A stretch of 64,000 nt of DNA. It comes from Casuarius casuarius (Eukaryota; Chordata; Aves; Casuariiformes; Casuariidae). Both the position numbers and the translations under genes were made by a program. Under the pieces are notes generated by a model. The model did not search any database. It had not been told where the DNA came from and worked only from the letters and a program-made list of their open reading frames with translations. This document shows positions 1 to 11,739 of the stretch, in pieces; the stretch's first letter is position 1; each line of letters starts with the position of its first letter. The stretch covers positions 2,475,710 to 2,539,709 of the forward strand of contig PTFA01000092.1 of the NCBI GenBank assembly GCA_003342895.1, given 5' to 3'.

Positions 1-754
1 AAAGTGTATTTTTCTGAGGAAGAAAATAGCATTCCAGACAGAGGAAGTTATTTTAAAAAAAGAGACGGAAAGGGGGAGGGGGGAAAGGGACGAGGCTGCA
101 GATCGCGGGGCTGCTGGCTTGGCTCCGGGCTGCCCCTTTGCGCCGGGCTCAGGGCAGGGGCGAGCCGCAAGCGCGGCTTGGGCGCGGGCGGCTCCGCGGG
201 TTCCTCCGGGGGTTTTCAGGCAAAAAAAAGAAAAGCCGGAAAAAGCCTCGCTGATGGGGAGTTTGGGGCGGTGGAAAAACCCCGTGGAGGGGAGTAAAGG
301 GGGGGCAGCCCCCCCCGCGCCCCGCGGGGTGATTGATGCGCGGCCGCGGCGCCCCGCCGGAGCCCGTCCCCAGCCTGGCCGTCGCCGCCAGGCAGCCAGC
401 ACCGCGCCGCGATTGCCATCAGGGAAGTCCCCCCCCTCGCCCCCCCCCCCCCTTTATCATCTTGCAATAACACCGCGGCGATGTTTTATTTTTGCAGCGG
501 GGGCAGGGAGAGCGGCGCGCTTTCCAGGAGCCCCCGCGCCGGGTGGGCTCCCCCGTCCCGCGCTCGGCCCTCGGCGGTCTTTCGACAGGGGCGTTTTTGT
601 GTCTTTAAGCAAAATTTTAGAAGGCTGGAGGGGGATAATGACTGGTTTAATTCCGCAGGGTGGGATGCGCTTTGCAGGGTGGCGGCGAGCTCCGGGGGTC
701 GGGGTCCCCGCGGGGGCCGGCTCCTGACCGCGGCGTCGCGGCTCTGTCCCGCAG
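1..754 (+). other. GATA5: GATA5 intron upstream of the N-finger exon (partial)
   Basis: This is GC-rich, CpG-rich intron sequence with a poly-C tract near 428-452. I see no match to the GATA5 N-terminal exon in any frame. Open frames here are long only because stop codons are rare in such composition. Confidence 0.75.
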
Positions 755-921
755 AGTACCTGGAGGAGTTCCCCGGCGACGGCAGGGAGTGCGTCAACTG
801 CGGCGCCATGTCCACGCCGCTCTGGAGGAAGGACGGCACCGGCCACTACCTGTGCAACGCCTGCGGGCTCTACCACAAGATGAACGGCATCAACCGGCCG
901 CTCAAGCCGCAGAAGAGGCTG
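755..921 (+). CDS. GATA5: GATA5 exon encoding the N-terminal zinc finger
   Basis: The acceptor is CCCGCAG at 748-754. The first two bases complete a split codon (phase 1), then 55 codons run from [12 protein letters not shown] to the end of QKRL. Zinc-binding cysteine codons are at 790-792, 799-801, 853-855 and 862-864 (CVNC-X17-CNAC). In GATA factors this finger contacts FOG cofactors and stabilises binding at double GATA sites. The donor GTAAGAAGG starts at 922. The tail reads [10 protein letters not shown], one residue shorter than the human GATA5 NRPLVRPQKRL as I remember it, so the spacing between fingers is one residue less. Confidence 0.96.
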
Positions 922-3900
922 GTAAGAAGGGGAAAGCCCCGGGGTTGCAAGGGCCGGACGGCGGGGAGGGCTCAGGGCAGGATCTGCGTGGCCACGCGGC
1001 CCGGGGGATGCCCGCGGCGGGGCCCGCTCGGCTCGGGGGACGGATCCGCCGCGCCACCCCTCCGCAGGCAGAATCGGTCCTGCCGCACGTAAAATGCTCC
1101 TGAAATGAGCAGCAGCCGCTTGTCACGGTTCCTCGGCAGCCTGAGTCGGGAGGAGCGGGGCGAAGCCGAGCGGGGGATTGTGCCCGACACGGCCGCCCCG
1201 CAGCCCGGAGACGGGCGGGCAGGGACCGGAGGGGTCCCGGGGCTGCGCGGAGAGGATGGGGCCCAGCCGAGCCGAGGGGGCCGGTGGCCGTGCCGGCGGC
1301 CCGGGGACAAACGGGGCTCTGCGGGCTTCTCCCAGCTCCGTGGACCAGCTGCTTTTCTCCTATTATTATTTCCTATCTTTTCATGCAGACACGCGTGGTC
1401 TAGGCAGAGTAGTTGGACAGGAGATAGGGACCAACCCTGAGTTGGCCCAGGCGGGTTTGTGGGAGCAGGATGAGGCCCAGCGACCACGCTGGAAGCCCCT
1501 GCTGCATCTGCCGCGGGGCGGCTGGGGGCTCGTGAGCTCCCGGTTTCTCCGCAGGTTAACGCATTAATTCTCCCGCGACATGGCACTGGGCTTCCTCCAA
1601 TTGGGCTCTCATCGTGAGAGAGGAAAGGCGCGTACTTTATTTGTACAGTCGCTTTGGGATGTTTAAATTTGGTGGTAACAGTTTTGCTTTCGGAGCCTGT
1701 CAGCAGCAGAGTCGTGGCAAACAGGATGTTTGTCTCGGGGCTGGCGCTGGGAGCAGCTGGGAGCTCCTTCGCGTCTCGCTCCCGCTGTATTTGGGCATTT
1801 ATTTTCCTGCTGCAAAACAAATTATTAGCAATAATCCAAGAGCAGCAAATTTCTGGTTAATAAATCCGTAAAAATAATTTGGGGTAGAGGAAAATGTTTC
1901 GTTCTGCTTCTGATACCATAAATGTAACTCTGCATTTACCAAAAGCAAGGAGCAGTGAGTGGCTCTGTGGGAAAGCAGTTTCGTTCTGCTCTGTGGTGAC
2001 ATCGAAATGGATGCATTTCTGCGAAACATTTTGCATTATCCAATGGGATTTACCTGTGTTATCAGAATGTTTCTGATCTCCTTTAATGTAATTAAATCTG
2101 CATCCCAGCATCAGACCCTGATCGCTGCTGGGCTGCAAATCTCAGAGTTATGCTGCTGATTTCTTTGGAGCAAGTGCGATCTGTGTATTGAAGGATCTGT
2201 GCAAAACGGTTTAAAGCCAAGCCTGCATTTTGGCGTACGACTGGCATCAAAACGTGACGCTAGCTGCGTTTTCAGGGCTTTTTCGACAGCTTTTCCACAA
2301 AGGAATTAAGGCAGATAGGTCACGCTGTTATTAAGCACTTTATTTCGGCATGCGGGAGGGGAGCTGACCCTCCTGCCGCCCGCTCTGGTCGCGGCGAGGC
2401 TGTCGGCGGGACGCTGCCTGCCCCCGCGCTGCGTCGCAGGATACGTGCCGCCGGCGCGGGGAGCCTGGCACAGCACCCGGGGACCCCGGCGCCTTGGGGG
2501 CCGCCGGTGAACCCCTGCCTGCTCATCCGTCACTGCTGCGGAGGCATCCACTGGGCATGTTTCAGCAAACCATTTTCTGCTGGAGAATGCTCACGCGGAG
2601 GATAAGCAAATCTGGTTGGGAATTATCGAAGCACTTTCAGCCTTTTTATTGGTTTGACTATTAGGACGGACAATAATGATAACGCCCAAATGAAGGAGTC
2701 GGTTCTTACTGAAGAGAAAAGCCTCAGTAAGTTTGGGAGGAAATACCCGAGGAGATTTTGTTGTATAGAAAAGAAAAGGGGCTGCAATTTTGACTTTCCA
2801 TCCTGATTTTGGAACGAAGCATTTCAAAGTCATGGATTTTCCCGACGGGTTTGAAATCCCGTTCTGCAGCGAGTGCTGCCCTGCCAGAGGAAGGGACCCG
2901 CCGAGGGTGGTCGGGAGGGTGCTGGCATGTGCTGCAAGGTGCAGTGCCCAGCGGGGATTTGGGGGTGCCCTGCCCTCCTCGCAGGTGGGTCCTCACTTAC
3001 GGCTGCGGGATCTCCTCTGCTCGTGCTAGCTAAGATCTGCTGTTTTCTTTTTGGGGAAAACGCTCCTCGTCTACTGATAAGTTTGGGGTGTAATTCCTCT
3101 GGTGCCCCAGAGCAAACCCGCCACGGGGCAGCTACCCGCCTCCCTCTGCTTTCGGATGCTTCTTTCCCCCGTCGACTTGCACCGCGTGGGACGTCTCCTG
3201 TGCAATGCCACCACGTAATCTCACGCACACCGTCTGAGCAGGGTGGTGAACGCAGTGGGACTGCTGCTCTAGGAGCACAACCGGCCATTGAAACAGGCTC
3301 TTTCACAATGCCGTGAAATACAGACGCAGAGAGCAAAAAACGGTCGCTTTTGTCCTTTACATTATGACCTTTGCTCTGTAACTGGATACTGCTTTGCGAG
3401 TTATTCTGACTTCTGTTTTTACAAAGCAAAGTCCCGCTGAAAAAAGGTGCCGTGCGTCTTGCACTGGCGATCGCACATGGCCCGTGTGACACTGCAGGAA
3501 CGACCTGCGGCAGCCCGGTAGCAGTCCGCCCGCTTGTGCGTGGGAGGAGGGGGCTGGCGCTAATAGTATAGTTTTCAGTTCTTTTTGTGTTTCTTTTTCT
3601 GTGATAAGGCAACATCCTCTATGTAGCAGGGACAGCCGTTTTGCTGCCGACCGAATCTGGGTGCAAAGCCCTGTGGTTTTCAGCAGAAAGGAATTATCTT
3701 GGAGAAGGATGGGAGCAGCATGTCATTTTAGGCAGAGCCTTCTCTATCCAAAGTTTCTTGCTGCGTTTCACCACGTGATACCTTAGACCCAGTCCTAAAG
3801 GTCAAATCCCCTTCACCATCCAAGAGCAGCCCCTGGGGCTGGATGGCTCCACTCGTGGCCATGAAACTCTGCTAACGCAGCAGCGTTTTAGGCCCAGAGC

Positions 3901-6900
3901 CGCATCTCGCGGTGCGGCACACGAGGGGCAGATGCAGCAGTCGTCGTGTGCTCAGCAAGCTCCACACAGCGCTGGGTAGAAGGACTAATTGGAGGCAAGT
4001 TTTGCAGTCTGGGCTCACTGGTTTTTTTCAATCTGTCCTTTTTTTACAGTTTGCAAGACTTGGTGGTTTTGGTGCCACTTCTGCAGGGAGTGGGCACGGG
4101 ATGGATCATCGTCTGGTGCAGACTGGTGGGAATCTAGTGTGGTGGCTGCAGTGATGCTGTGTGTTGCTTAGTTTTCCCATTGCCGTTGGTTCCTGCCGTT
4201 CACTAGTCCTCTGAGGTGTGGTTTTGCCCAGAACCAGGCCAGCAAAGGCGAATCCCAGATGATGCAGGCATGTTTTGCTGAGCTCTGAGCCTCCCCCTCG
4301 GCCCTGCCTGCTTTTGGGAGGTGAGGCAACATGCCGCCGTAGCGCACTGAACTCGGGTATCTCAATACGCTTTGCTGCAGCCTCTTTTCTATCAAAACCA
4401 GCTCCTTGCCTGGCAAGGGAGACAAAGAAGCATCGATTAAATCTTTTTGGAGTTCAGAGGCTTCTGTTTTCCCATGAAGCCCCCAAGGTTTCACTTCCAC
4501 TTTTGAGAAGGTGGTGGAGCAAAGTCTGTGCTGGCGTTGGGCTCCCTCCGAGGGACCTGCCCCACCGGCTCTGAGCTCCTTGGGCTCCCTGGCAGCAGTA
4601 ACGTGTTTGGTTCAATATGCACCAACTCCTGACTCCTCGAGCTCAGCAGCAGCAGCTGGCTGTCGAGCGTGGTCCGCGAAGAGTTTTTGTTTGAGCGTAC
4701 ACTGCATTTGTATAAATAAACACCGGAGCACAATGTTGAAGTCAACAACTTCCTAGACAAGGTCAGAACGCTACAAAGGCAGGCCGGGTGGAGGCTGGCA
4801 GAAACGCACTTGCTTTTAGGGGATCTGCTGGGAAACCAGCAATAACGCATTGTATCCTCGTCCTTCAGTGAGCAAGGGTAGCCTTGACTGTCTCTTTCTC
4901 GCTAAATCGGCAAGTTGTGCCGCGGCGGCTGGCTCTCGGAGGGCGGCGGGGTTTAAGCCAGGCTGTTTTGTCCTCGAGGTGGGTTCCTGGGCTCCTTGGC
5001 TCCTTGAAGAGCACAGAGGACGGAGCGTGGGCGGGTGGTGCCGCGCGGCGGCGGCTCCGGCAGCGCAGGGACGGCTGGGGCAGGGCTGGCGCTGGCCTTG
5101 GGCCGCCGGCGGTGCCCGTCCTAGTCCCACCTCGGCTGTAGGCGCCGCGTGAAATAGGGACAGGGCGTCCCTCCCTCCCCGGTGCCTGCGGGCGACGAGA
5201 AATCTTGGGACTTTCCAAAGGGCTCTGCATTGGCCTCCCTCCGCTCCCAGGCAATGACGGGTCTCCCCAGGTCCTCGCCGGGCACGGCCAGCCCGGGGCC
5301 AAGCACTCCCAAATTCCTGCTGTGCTGCAGCGGGAGCCGCCCCGGGACCAGGCTCGGGGGCTGCCGGCCGCAGGGCTCCTTCCCCACGGAGCAGAGGGAG
5401 GTGCTGAGCAGCTGGCAGGGCCGGGGCCGTGCTGGCAGCAGGGGCGAACGACGCGGCCCCTGCAGCTGAGACGCCTGGAGGTAGCTCCGTAGCCGATTCG
5501 GGATCTCACCGTGACACCACGTCCCCTACTAGGGACAAGAATTGCTAAGGAGACTCTGCTCCTCTGTACCAGGCTTGTCAGCTCGCACCTGGCTGTATTA
5601 TTTTTGCCTGGTCATTTCTTGAAAGATAAATAATTTCTGAAGCGATGCAATTATTTGCAAATTGTTGCTGAAACCGCTTTGCTTAGCAACCAGTGACTCA
5701 AAGCTTGGACATGGCACCTCTCGTTTTGAAACTCAAAGCTGATCCTTATTTGACTGCAACCTTGTAAAAACATTTTGTTTTTATTCCTACTCAACCCACC
5801 TCATTCATCATGCTGCTTCATCACGATACCAAGCAATGATGGGGAAAAAACCCAAACAGGCATTCTCCATTGCCTGCATCACCTATCATCTGTTTTTGAG
5901 AGGAATCAAAGTGATTTTTCTCAAGGCTGAAGAACATATTCAAACACCTGAAGGTGGAGATTTTGTGATACTACTTATGTCACCACTATCTTCATACCTA
6001 CTTAAGTCTCTTATTAAAATAGTTTGAATGCCTAATGCTAAGAGACATTAAAATGAAATGCCAAATTAAATTGACAGGTCTGGCCATGGAGACTTCTGCA
6101 TTTCCCAGCAGCGCAGAGTGCAGCGTCAGAGCCGAGGCTGCTGCGTCTGCCAGAATATTTTCCTTCTCCTTTTGGAGAAGGAAATGTTTCATTTAATTCA
6201 TTTAATGTTTCATTAAAACATCCATTAGTGTGTCAGAGTCAGCAGTCACTGCACCCACAAAATATGTAATTAATTAATGTTTACAAGGTGTTTCAGCAGT
6301 CTGTAAGAGAACAGATTATGTGTGAGACGTGCAATTAATAACCTTTCTTGTCACATCAGACTGGGCCAGTTCAGTTCAGTTTGGTTCTGCTCAGTTCAGC
6401 CAATTGATTCCAGTTGTCTTAAAACAGAGATTAATTGGGATGTTATTAACTTCGATGGCAGTTTTGAGTGCAGAAAAGGAGAGCAGTTCACTTAAAGCAA
6501 CAGCAGTTTTCTGCAGTGGTCATAACGTGTGCACTTAAAGGCTGGCTGGTGTTTTCATAGACTCTTTCTCCGTCTCACTGGATCTCTTGGAGGAAAGTGC
6601 TCTGTGTTATGAGTTATGATTATTTGGAGCAGATTTGCTGAAAGTTTGTGAAATGGGCTGGAAGGATATTTGCCAGGTTTATCAACCTCAGTAAAAAAGC
6701 AGTTGCAAATTGGAGTGATCTCACTTGAATGCTATGTCTTTGATCTGAATTTGGCTATCTTATGTGTTTCACATTTTCCAGGAAATTGTTGTAATCAGAG
6801 ATTTTATTCCTCTCTGGAAGGAAACTTCCCGATCTGTGTTTTCTGTGCGTGCGCTCACGCGAGTTTGGTTTGTTTGCTCGTTTTTGCAGTCCTCGTCCAG

Positions 6901-9900
6901 ACGTGCTGGCCTCTGCTGCACGAACTGCCACACCACCAACACCACGCTCTGGAGGAGGAACGCCGAAGGGGAGCCCGTCTGCAACGCCTGCGGGCTCTAC
7001 ATGAAGCTGCACGGGGTGAGGGGCGCGCTGGCGGCGGGACGGGCCCCGTCTGAGCACGTCCCGGTCCAGGATATCTAGACTGGGCTCGAAAGAGCTGCAG
7101 CCAGACCCAGGCCCATCTCCTGGAGCAGCTAAATCACTCTACTTAGGTTATCCAAAAAAGATTAAAGGGGGAACTGGAACGCTCTCAGGAGGTACCTGAA
7201 TAGAGAAGAGATTTCTGGCTCTGGATGGCTCTTACTTAGGTGGTTTGCCAGGTTGCTCCAAGAAAAAAAGCTTAACTGGCTCCAGGAGCTGGAAGCTGAA
7301 GCTACTCAAACCTGGACTGGAGATAAAGTGCATATTTCTGCTAGATGGGGTAATTCAGCATGTGTGAAGGATGCCAAGGAGCCTGCACGGAGGTTGGCTG
7401 ATAACATTTATCCCCAAAGGATGGGAACTACCAGTAACACGTCCATGAGCCAAAGAGGAGAATTCGCCCTTCCCTACAGGCCTTGCTAAACTCCTGCCAT
7501 AAAGGTTAAAGTCTCTGTATCCCAAGAGCGTTCCCTCCAAGCCGTGCAGGCCCCAGCTGTCACTGTAATTTAATAGGGCCCTGTCATAAAGGTCACTAAT
7601 AAATCAGGAAAAGGAAAATAGGAAATAAAGGAAAAAACAAAATTTGTGGGAAAGCCTTAGCTGTTAGCCTTATACATCTTCCAGCCAAGGCCTGTTGCAG
7701 AGAAAAATAGCACTTAGTGAAGGACAAGGACTTTAGGTGCGTTGTGTGAGCTGCAGCGTGTAAATAGGAAAGCAACACGTGTGGCAAGGATCTGAGTAAA
7801 ATACAATATTAATGATCCCAAACTTTTGGATGTCAAGGTACCACGACCTCTGGCCATGAAAAAGGAAAGCATCCAGACAAGGAAAAGGAAGCCTAAAAAC
7901 ATCACCAAAGGCAAAACCTCGACAGGTAAAGTGCTTTTATTATCGTCGCTGGGGCCCGGAGCAGATGTAAAGCCGGGGTGGGAAAAGCTGCTGGGTGGGA
8001 AAGCTCCCGGGTACGGGCAAACGGCGGGGGATGGCGCGTTTGAGGGCCGAGGGGAAGGTAGCATGACGCGCTCGGCATTTGCTCCTCCAGCTGGTGTAAA
8101 GACCGGAGCTGCCAGGCTGTGAAAGGCTCCTCCTCCTCTTCCTCCTCCTCCTCCTCCTCAGCATATTTGAGCCAAATGCCAGCCCTTACCCTGAGGAAGC
8201 TGAGAGGGAGTAAGAGAACAGTCTAGTCATACCGTGAGATGTGATGGCAGCCATTAAAATACAAATTTCCTCAAGAACACGTTTTTTTTTTCCCATGTCG
8301 CTTCATCGTGCTGTAACGATTATCTTCCAGGGTCTACGACTTCGGCCACTAACTCCCCTTCTTCCATTACCACCTCCGACAGCACGGTCACTTTAAAGTC
8401 AGAGCCCAGTGCGACCTCGCAGTACCCTGGACAAACCCTCGTGTCCGTCTCCCAGGTGAGCCCGGGCGGCAGCGGGTTGCTTGCCGGGGCGGGGGGCCCC
8501 GCACCCCTCTGCATTGCTGACCCCCCCGGCTGGGCTCGAGGAGGCTGAGCAGCTCATTTGTGCCACTGACACCGCGAATTTATAGCTAGATCCTCCCGTC
8601 CACCTCCTTAGCCTGTCTTTTCCCCCAGACACACCTTCTCCTTGCAAATGGTTGAAAGCCTGGGCTCAAAGTGCGGCTGGAGAGGTCAGTGAGGCAACAC
8701 GACCACTCTGGTTTTGTGCGGGTGCACGGCAAAGCCCACAAACGTTGCAAGTCCCCCCGAAAGGGAACGAGACCCCCAGACACCGCGGCGGTTCCCTGGA
8801 AGGAGGCCCCAGAGCAAGGCTTGCCGGGATGAGCTCACCAGGGCAGCTCACCAGCCGCTCAGCCCTGGAGCTGGAGATCCTGGAAAGCCAGGGAGCCGCG
8901 GCTCCAGGCCGGCCCGCCTGATGGACTGCCTCGGAGCTAGGAAAGCGGGGAGTGCGAGCCAAGACGTTGTGAGCCTGGAAAGGCTCCAGGCTATCGGCTC
9001 CCCATCAGCTTCCTCGTCGTGCAGCCGGGGAGCTGGGAAGGCTGAGCTCTGCTGCAGCCTCCAGCAAAGCTGCCGCAGGGCCCATCCACTGGGGAACCGG
9101 CTCGGCGTGGAGCTGGGTTTGGTTCTGATCTCCTGCCACCACGTGCCAAGGGTATGCAATCAAATCCTTGCAGTTACGACCTTGTCGATCCAGTGGGGCC
9201 AGCCCTAGCTGGAAAATTCCCTACTTCCCAAGGGATAGGCCCGTTGGGTATATGTTATCTGCTCTCTGCAGTCCTGAGGTGCTCGGCGCTCACAGAGCTG
9301 TTACGCTGTCTAGAGACCACTGATCGCGTGGCTGTACTTTTGCCTTGCGGATTTGTTTGGAAGGGTTGCTATTTTATCTTTGTGGTGGAAAAAATGACTC
9401 TAAATCAACCCACCGATCAAAATTTTGTGACCCTGCCATTATCTTTATGTTGGGTCTAACCAAGCCCCTCAATCTGAACATGCTTGCATGGAGGGGAAGT
9501 TCAGCTTGAGATCCAAAACTCTTGGCTTGGTGCCATCTTGACTTTATGGGAGAGATTTTTTGGCTGAAACTGATAAATCTGATTTGTGCTGTGCTCTTAA
9601 AAAATATACATGCGCCTAGAGACCTCTGAACTGGATATGTTCGGTCAATAAATTACTGGAGACAGGCACTGAGACGTCTTCTCCCGGACCGCTCCTCACG
9701 CTCCCCGGCCTGGGGATGGAGCACCCTCTGCCTAGGTACAGGGTCCTCCAACGTGCAGAACTGGCGTCGGGGCTAATCCATCATATTCACGGTCTGTCAT
9801 GTTCCTACCACTACGTTGTGACAAGTGTGATCATTACGGCTAATAACCGGCTACCAGGAATGGGCCTGTATTATATCCCATTAATCCTGAGTAAGATGGC

Positions 9901-10301
9901 AGGAAAATTAATAGGAATTCCAGCAGCTTGGGGTTTAGGAGAGTTAGGCACCCAGTTGCCTATCTGACCTCAATGAAAGCTGAGCACCCAGTTCCCTTAG
10001 TGCTCCGTGAAACCCCTGCCTTAAGTGAGAGGGGGTCGTTGGAGCGAGACCGTGCCTTGGCTTTTCATCTCCTAAGCTCAGCCCTGCCTCAAAAACCCGC
10101 CGTCCGCGGCTCTGTCGTCACCTTCTCCTCCCGCCATCTCCGCAGGCGCCCAGCCAGTCGGAGGACACGCTGGCCGGTGGCCACGCCGAGTTCAAGTTCG
10201 AAGCGGAGGATTACGCCTTCTCGCCCGCCGCCGTGGCGCAGCCGTCGGGGCTGAGCGTCCCCCTGCGGCAGGACTCCTGGTGCGCGCTGGCACTCGCCTA
10301 G
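755..10301 (+). CDS. GATA5: GATA5 transcription factor, 3' five coding exons (5'-partial)
   Basis: Coding exons 755-921, 6890-7015, 7838-7925, 8331-8455 and 10146-10301 join in frame through GT-AG introns and encode about 219 residues, ending at TAG 10299-10301. They carry two GATA-type zinc fingers (CVNC..CNAC and CTNC..CNAC), a basic RKRKPK tail, a Ser/Thr-rich linker and a C-terminus ending WCALALA. From what I know of the family, this end, the [10 protein letters not shown] start of the second finger and the NTTLWRRN segment point to GATA5 rather than GATA4 or GATA6. GATA5 is a nuclear protein that binds WGATAR sites and acts in heart, endocardial and gut-endoderm development. The N-terminal exon (about 180 residues in human) is not seen in positions 1-754, and the first exon here begins mid-codon, so the gene starts outside the window. 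Identity is very secure; exon ends rest on reading frame and splice consensus. Confidence 0.97.
922..6889 (+). other. GATA5: GATA5 intron between the two finger exons (5968 bp)
   Basis: This is the largest intron in view. CpG-rich segments lie at about 922-1320, 2340-2510 and 4900-5480, and an AT-rich part at 5560-6760. I see no exon, RNA gene or intact mobile element in it. Separation of the two finger exons by an intron is standard in GATA4/5/6. Confidence 0.85.
6890..7015 (+). CDS. GATA5: GATA5 exon encoding the C-terminal zinc finger
   Basis: The acceptor TTTTTGCAG ends at 6889 and the donor GTGAGG begins at 7016. The exon is exactly 42 codons, phase 0 at both ends. Zinc cysteines are encoded at 6917-6919, 6926-6928, 6980-6982 and 6989-6991 (CTNC-X17-CNAC). 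This finger gives sequence-specific recognition of WGATAR DNA in all vertebrate GATA factors. The start [10 protein letters not shown] is GATA5-like; GATA4 and GATA6 have different residues here. Confidence 0.97.
7016..7837 (+). other. GATA5: GATA5 intron (822 bp)
   Basis: The intron is bounded by GTGAGG and a GTCAAG acceptor. Apart from AT-rich sequence at 7560-7720, nothing recognisable is present. Confidence 0.85.
7838..7925 (+). CDS. GATA5: GATA5 exon encoding the basic tail after the C-finger
   Basis: The acceptor is GTCAAG ending at 7837, a weak pyrimidine tract but the only one that keeps the conserved reading [20 protein letters not shown]. The exon holds 29 codons plus one base, and the donor GTAAAG starts at 7926. 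The Arg/Lys-rich tail makes minor-groove contacts and serves as nuclear localisation signal in the family. The C-terminal half ([10 protein letters not shown]) is less conserved. Confidence 0.95.
8127..8159 (+). repeat. CCT/TCC microsatellite
   Basis: About eleven trinucleotide units of TCC, with one interruption, lie in the GATA5 intron 7926-8330. The site is about 170 bases upstream of the next exon. Polypurine/polypyrimidine repeats like this are usually length-variable. Confidence 0.9.
8331..8455 (+). CDS. GATA5: GATA5 exon encoding the Ser/Thr-rich linker
   Basis: The acceptor ATCTTCCAG ends at 8330. Two bases complete the split Gly codon, then 41 codons follow, ending SVSQ. The donor GTGAGC starts at 8456. 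The segment is rich in Ser and Thr. It contains LKSEP (Lys codon 8396-8398), which fits the SUMO consensus psi-K-x-E; GATA4 is known to be SUMO-modified at a comparable site, so modification here is an inference by analogy. Confidence 0.94.
8456..10145 (+). other. GATA5: GATA5 last intron (1690 bp)
   Basis: GC-rich at both ends, AT-richer at 9350-9660. There are no exons or RNA genes that I can support. Confidence 0.85.
10146..10301 (+). CDS. GATA5: GATA5 terminal coding exon
   Basis: The acceptor ATCTCCGCAG ends at 10145. Fifty-one codons precede TAG at 10299-10301. The exon encodes [22 protein letters not shown] and ends [11 protein letters not shown]. The acidic FKFEAED block and the WCALALA terminus are hallmarks of GATA4/5/6 C-terminal activation regions, and this precise ending matches GATA5. 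Confidence 0.97.
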   Translation, partial: APSQSEDTLAGGHAEFKFEAEDYAFSPAAVAQPSGLSVPLRQDSWCALALA

Positions 10302-10608
10302 GAGCCCGCCGGCCCCCGGAGGGGCTTCGGACCAACGGCGACGTTCTCCCCGCGGGGGCACGCGGCGCTTCGGGACCGCGAGGGGCCGAGCGGGCAGCAC
10401 GGGCGCTGCGGAAGGACAGATTTCTGGCAGAGGACGTGCGCCAAAAACGCTGGCCGGGCACGGCCGGGCTCGCCGGGCTGCGGCGCTGCCTTCCCGGGAA
10501 GCCTCTCCTCGGCCAGAGGGACCCGGAGCTGCCTCCCCGAAGGAGGAGAGCTGGGGACGCTTCTGTTTTCGCGAGGAAAGCCTCCGTCCTCCTGAGATGA
10601 AACCAAGA

Positions 10609-10614
10609 AATAAA
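10609..10614 (+). terminator. Polyadenylation signal AATAAA (proximal)
   Basis: A canonical AATAAA lies about 310 bases after the GATA5 stop codon, on the coding strand. T-rich and GT-containing sequence follows within 40 bases. Confidence 0.6.
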
Positions 10615-10692
10615 TGCATCCCAGAATCTATGTTTATTCGCGGTGATTTCTCCCTCCTATGACTCCTCTGTGTGCAATTTATTCCACTTTCC

Positions 10693-10698
10693 AATAAA
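10693..10698 (+). terminator. Polyadenylation signal AATAAA (distal)
   Basis: A second canonical hexamer sits 84 bases further on. GT/T-rich sequence (CTGTGTGG, then TTTATGTTTT) follows at 10748-10770, a fair downstream element. GATA5 may use either site. Confidence 0.55.
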
Positions 10699-10720
10699 GA
10701 CTGTAATAACGTGGCATCAA

Positions 10721-11239
10721 ATAACTTAATTTTATTAAAATGTAAACTGTGTGGCCTCCTTTATGTTTTATTGGCCACAGCAGGAAAAAAAAAGCTGTTG
10801 TTTTTAAACATTTACTGTTTTATATTAAAAACGATCATCTCGATAGAGCGTTAGCTTCTGAAGCGTTTGGCGTATCGACGCCGAGCTGGTGAGTCATACG
10901 TAAAATAAACACGCTGCTCTTCCCATGCCAGCTCCAAACAAAGATTTTTTTATTATTATTTTAGGCTAACCACAGGACAAAAAAAAAGATGAAAACCTCC
11001 CAATAATAAAAAAATACAGTTTTCTTTGATATTTTCTGATTGTTCTCAATGTTGCCAGCTCGGAGCTCTACAAAATCCTCAGTCAGTGCCCAAAGGGTTA
11101 AGGGACGGGTTGAGAGATCTGAGAGGCTGGAGAAAAAGGGATTTGGGGGTTTGATTGGCCTCCTGTTTTCGGGATGTTTCAGAGGGAGGGTGTCCAGCTT
11201 CTCAGCCACGCAGGTCAGAAATGCCTGCTTATTTTTTTA
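10721..11239. other. AT-rich spacer after GATA5
   Basis: AT-rich sequence with several A/T runs (for example 10943-10963). No gene, RNA or repeat family is recognisable. Confidence 0.6.
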
Positions 11240-11739
11240 ATGAACGCTCAGGAGAGGTTGCTTTCTTGGAGCTGAGCGAAAGATCACCGCGAACCTTGCC
11301 CAGCGCTTGCAGAAGCCGGCAGCATCGCGGGGTGCGTTGAAGGCTGTCTTGCCTTTTCCCGGCCTCCTGCCTCCGCGCGGTTGGAGCCAGGACTGTGCCG
11401 GCGCCCGGCCCGGCTCCACGCAGTTTGGCTGGGGCTCCGGTGGCCGGGAGCACTGGAGGGGACCTGGGGCGAGGGGGGACCGCGCCGAGCCGGGTGGGAA
11501 ACGGAGGGAGAGCGAGGTCACGACGTCACTTCGGGGGCCCGCTTCATTTGTTATTTCTAAATAAAACCCCGGCTGAGCTGGGCCGCTATTTACGGCCAGG
11601 AAGCTGTCAAGTAATAGTTCCTTAATATAGACGTCGACCTGTCCAGGGCTTCCTGGAGCAACTCTTCCTCTTGTCAGGAGAGATGGATCACTTGATTTTT
11701 ATTATAAACAACAGGCCGAAGATGACCAGGGAGAGTGAA

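Larger units (their letters stand above)
10302..10720 (+). other. GATA5: GATA5 3' UTR
   Basis: This is GC-rich, stop-bounded non-coding sequence after the GATA5 stop. It becomes AT-rich near 10600, where two AATAAA hexamers occur. The true cleavage site cannot be fixed from sequence, and no other gene is visible in it. Confidence 0.7.

Noticed and set aside
1..754. GATA5 N-terminal coding exon
   Set aside because: No frame shows the expected Tyr/Ser/Pro-rich N-terminus, and the exon at 755 begins mid-codon after a clear acceptor; the exon must lie to the left.
972..1820. 282-codon minus-strand frame inside the GATA5 intron
   Set aside because: Antisense to a well-supported intron, low complexity, no homology recognised.
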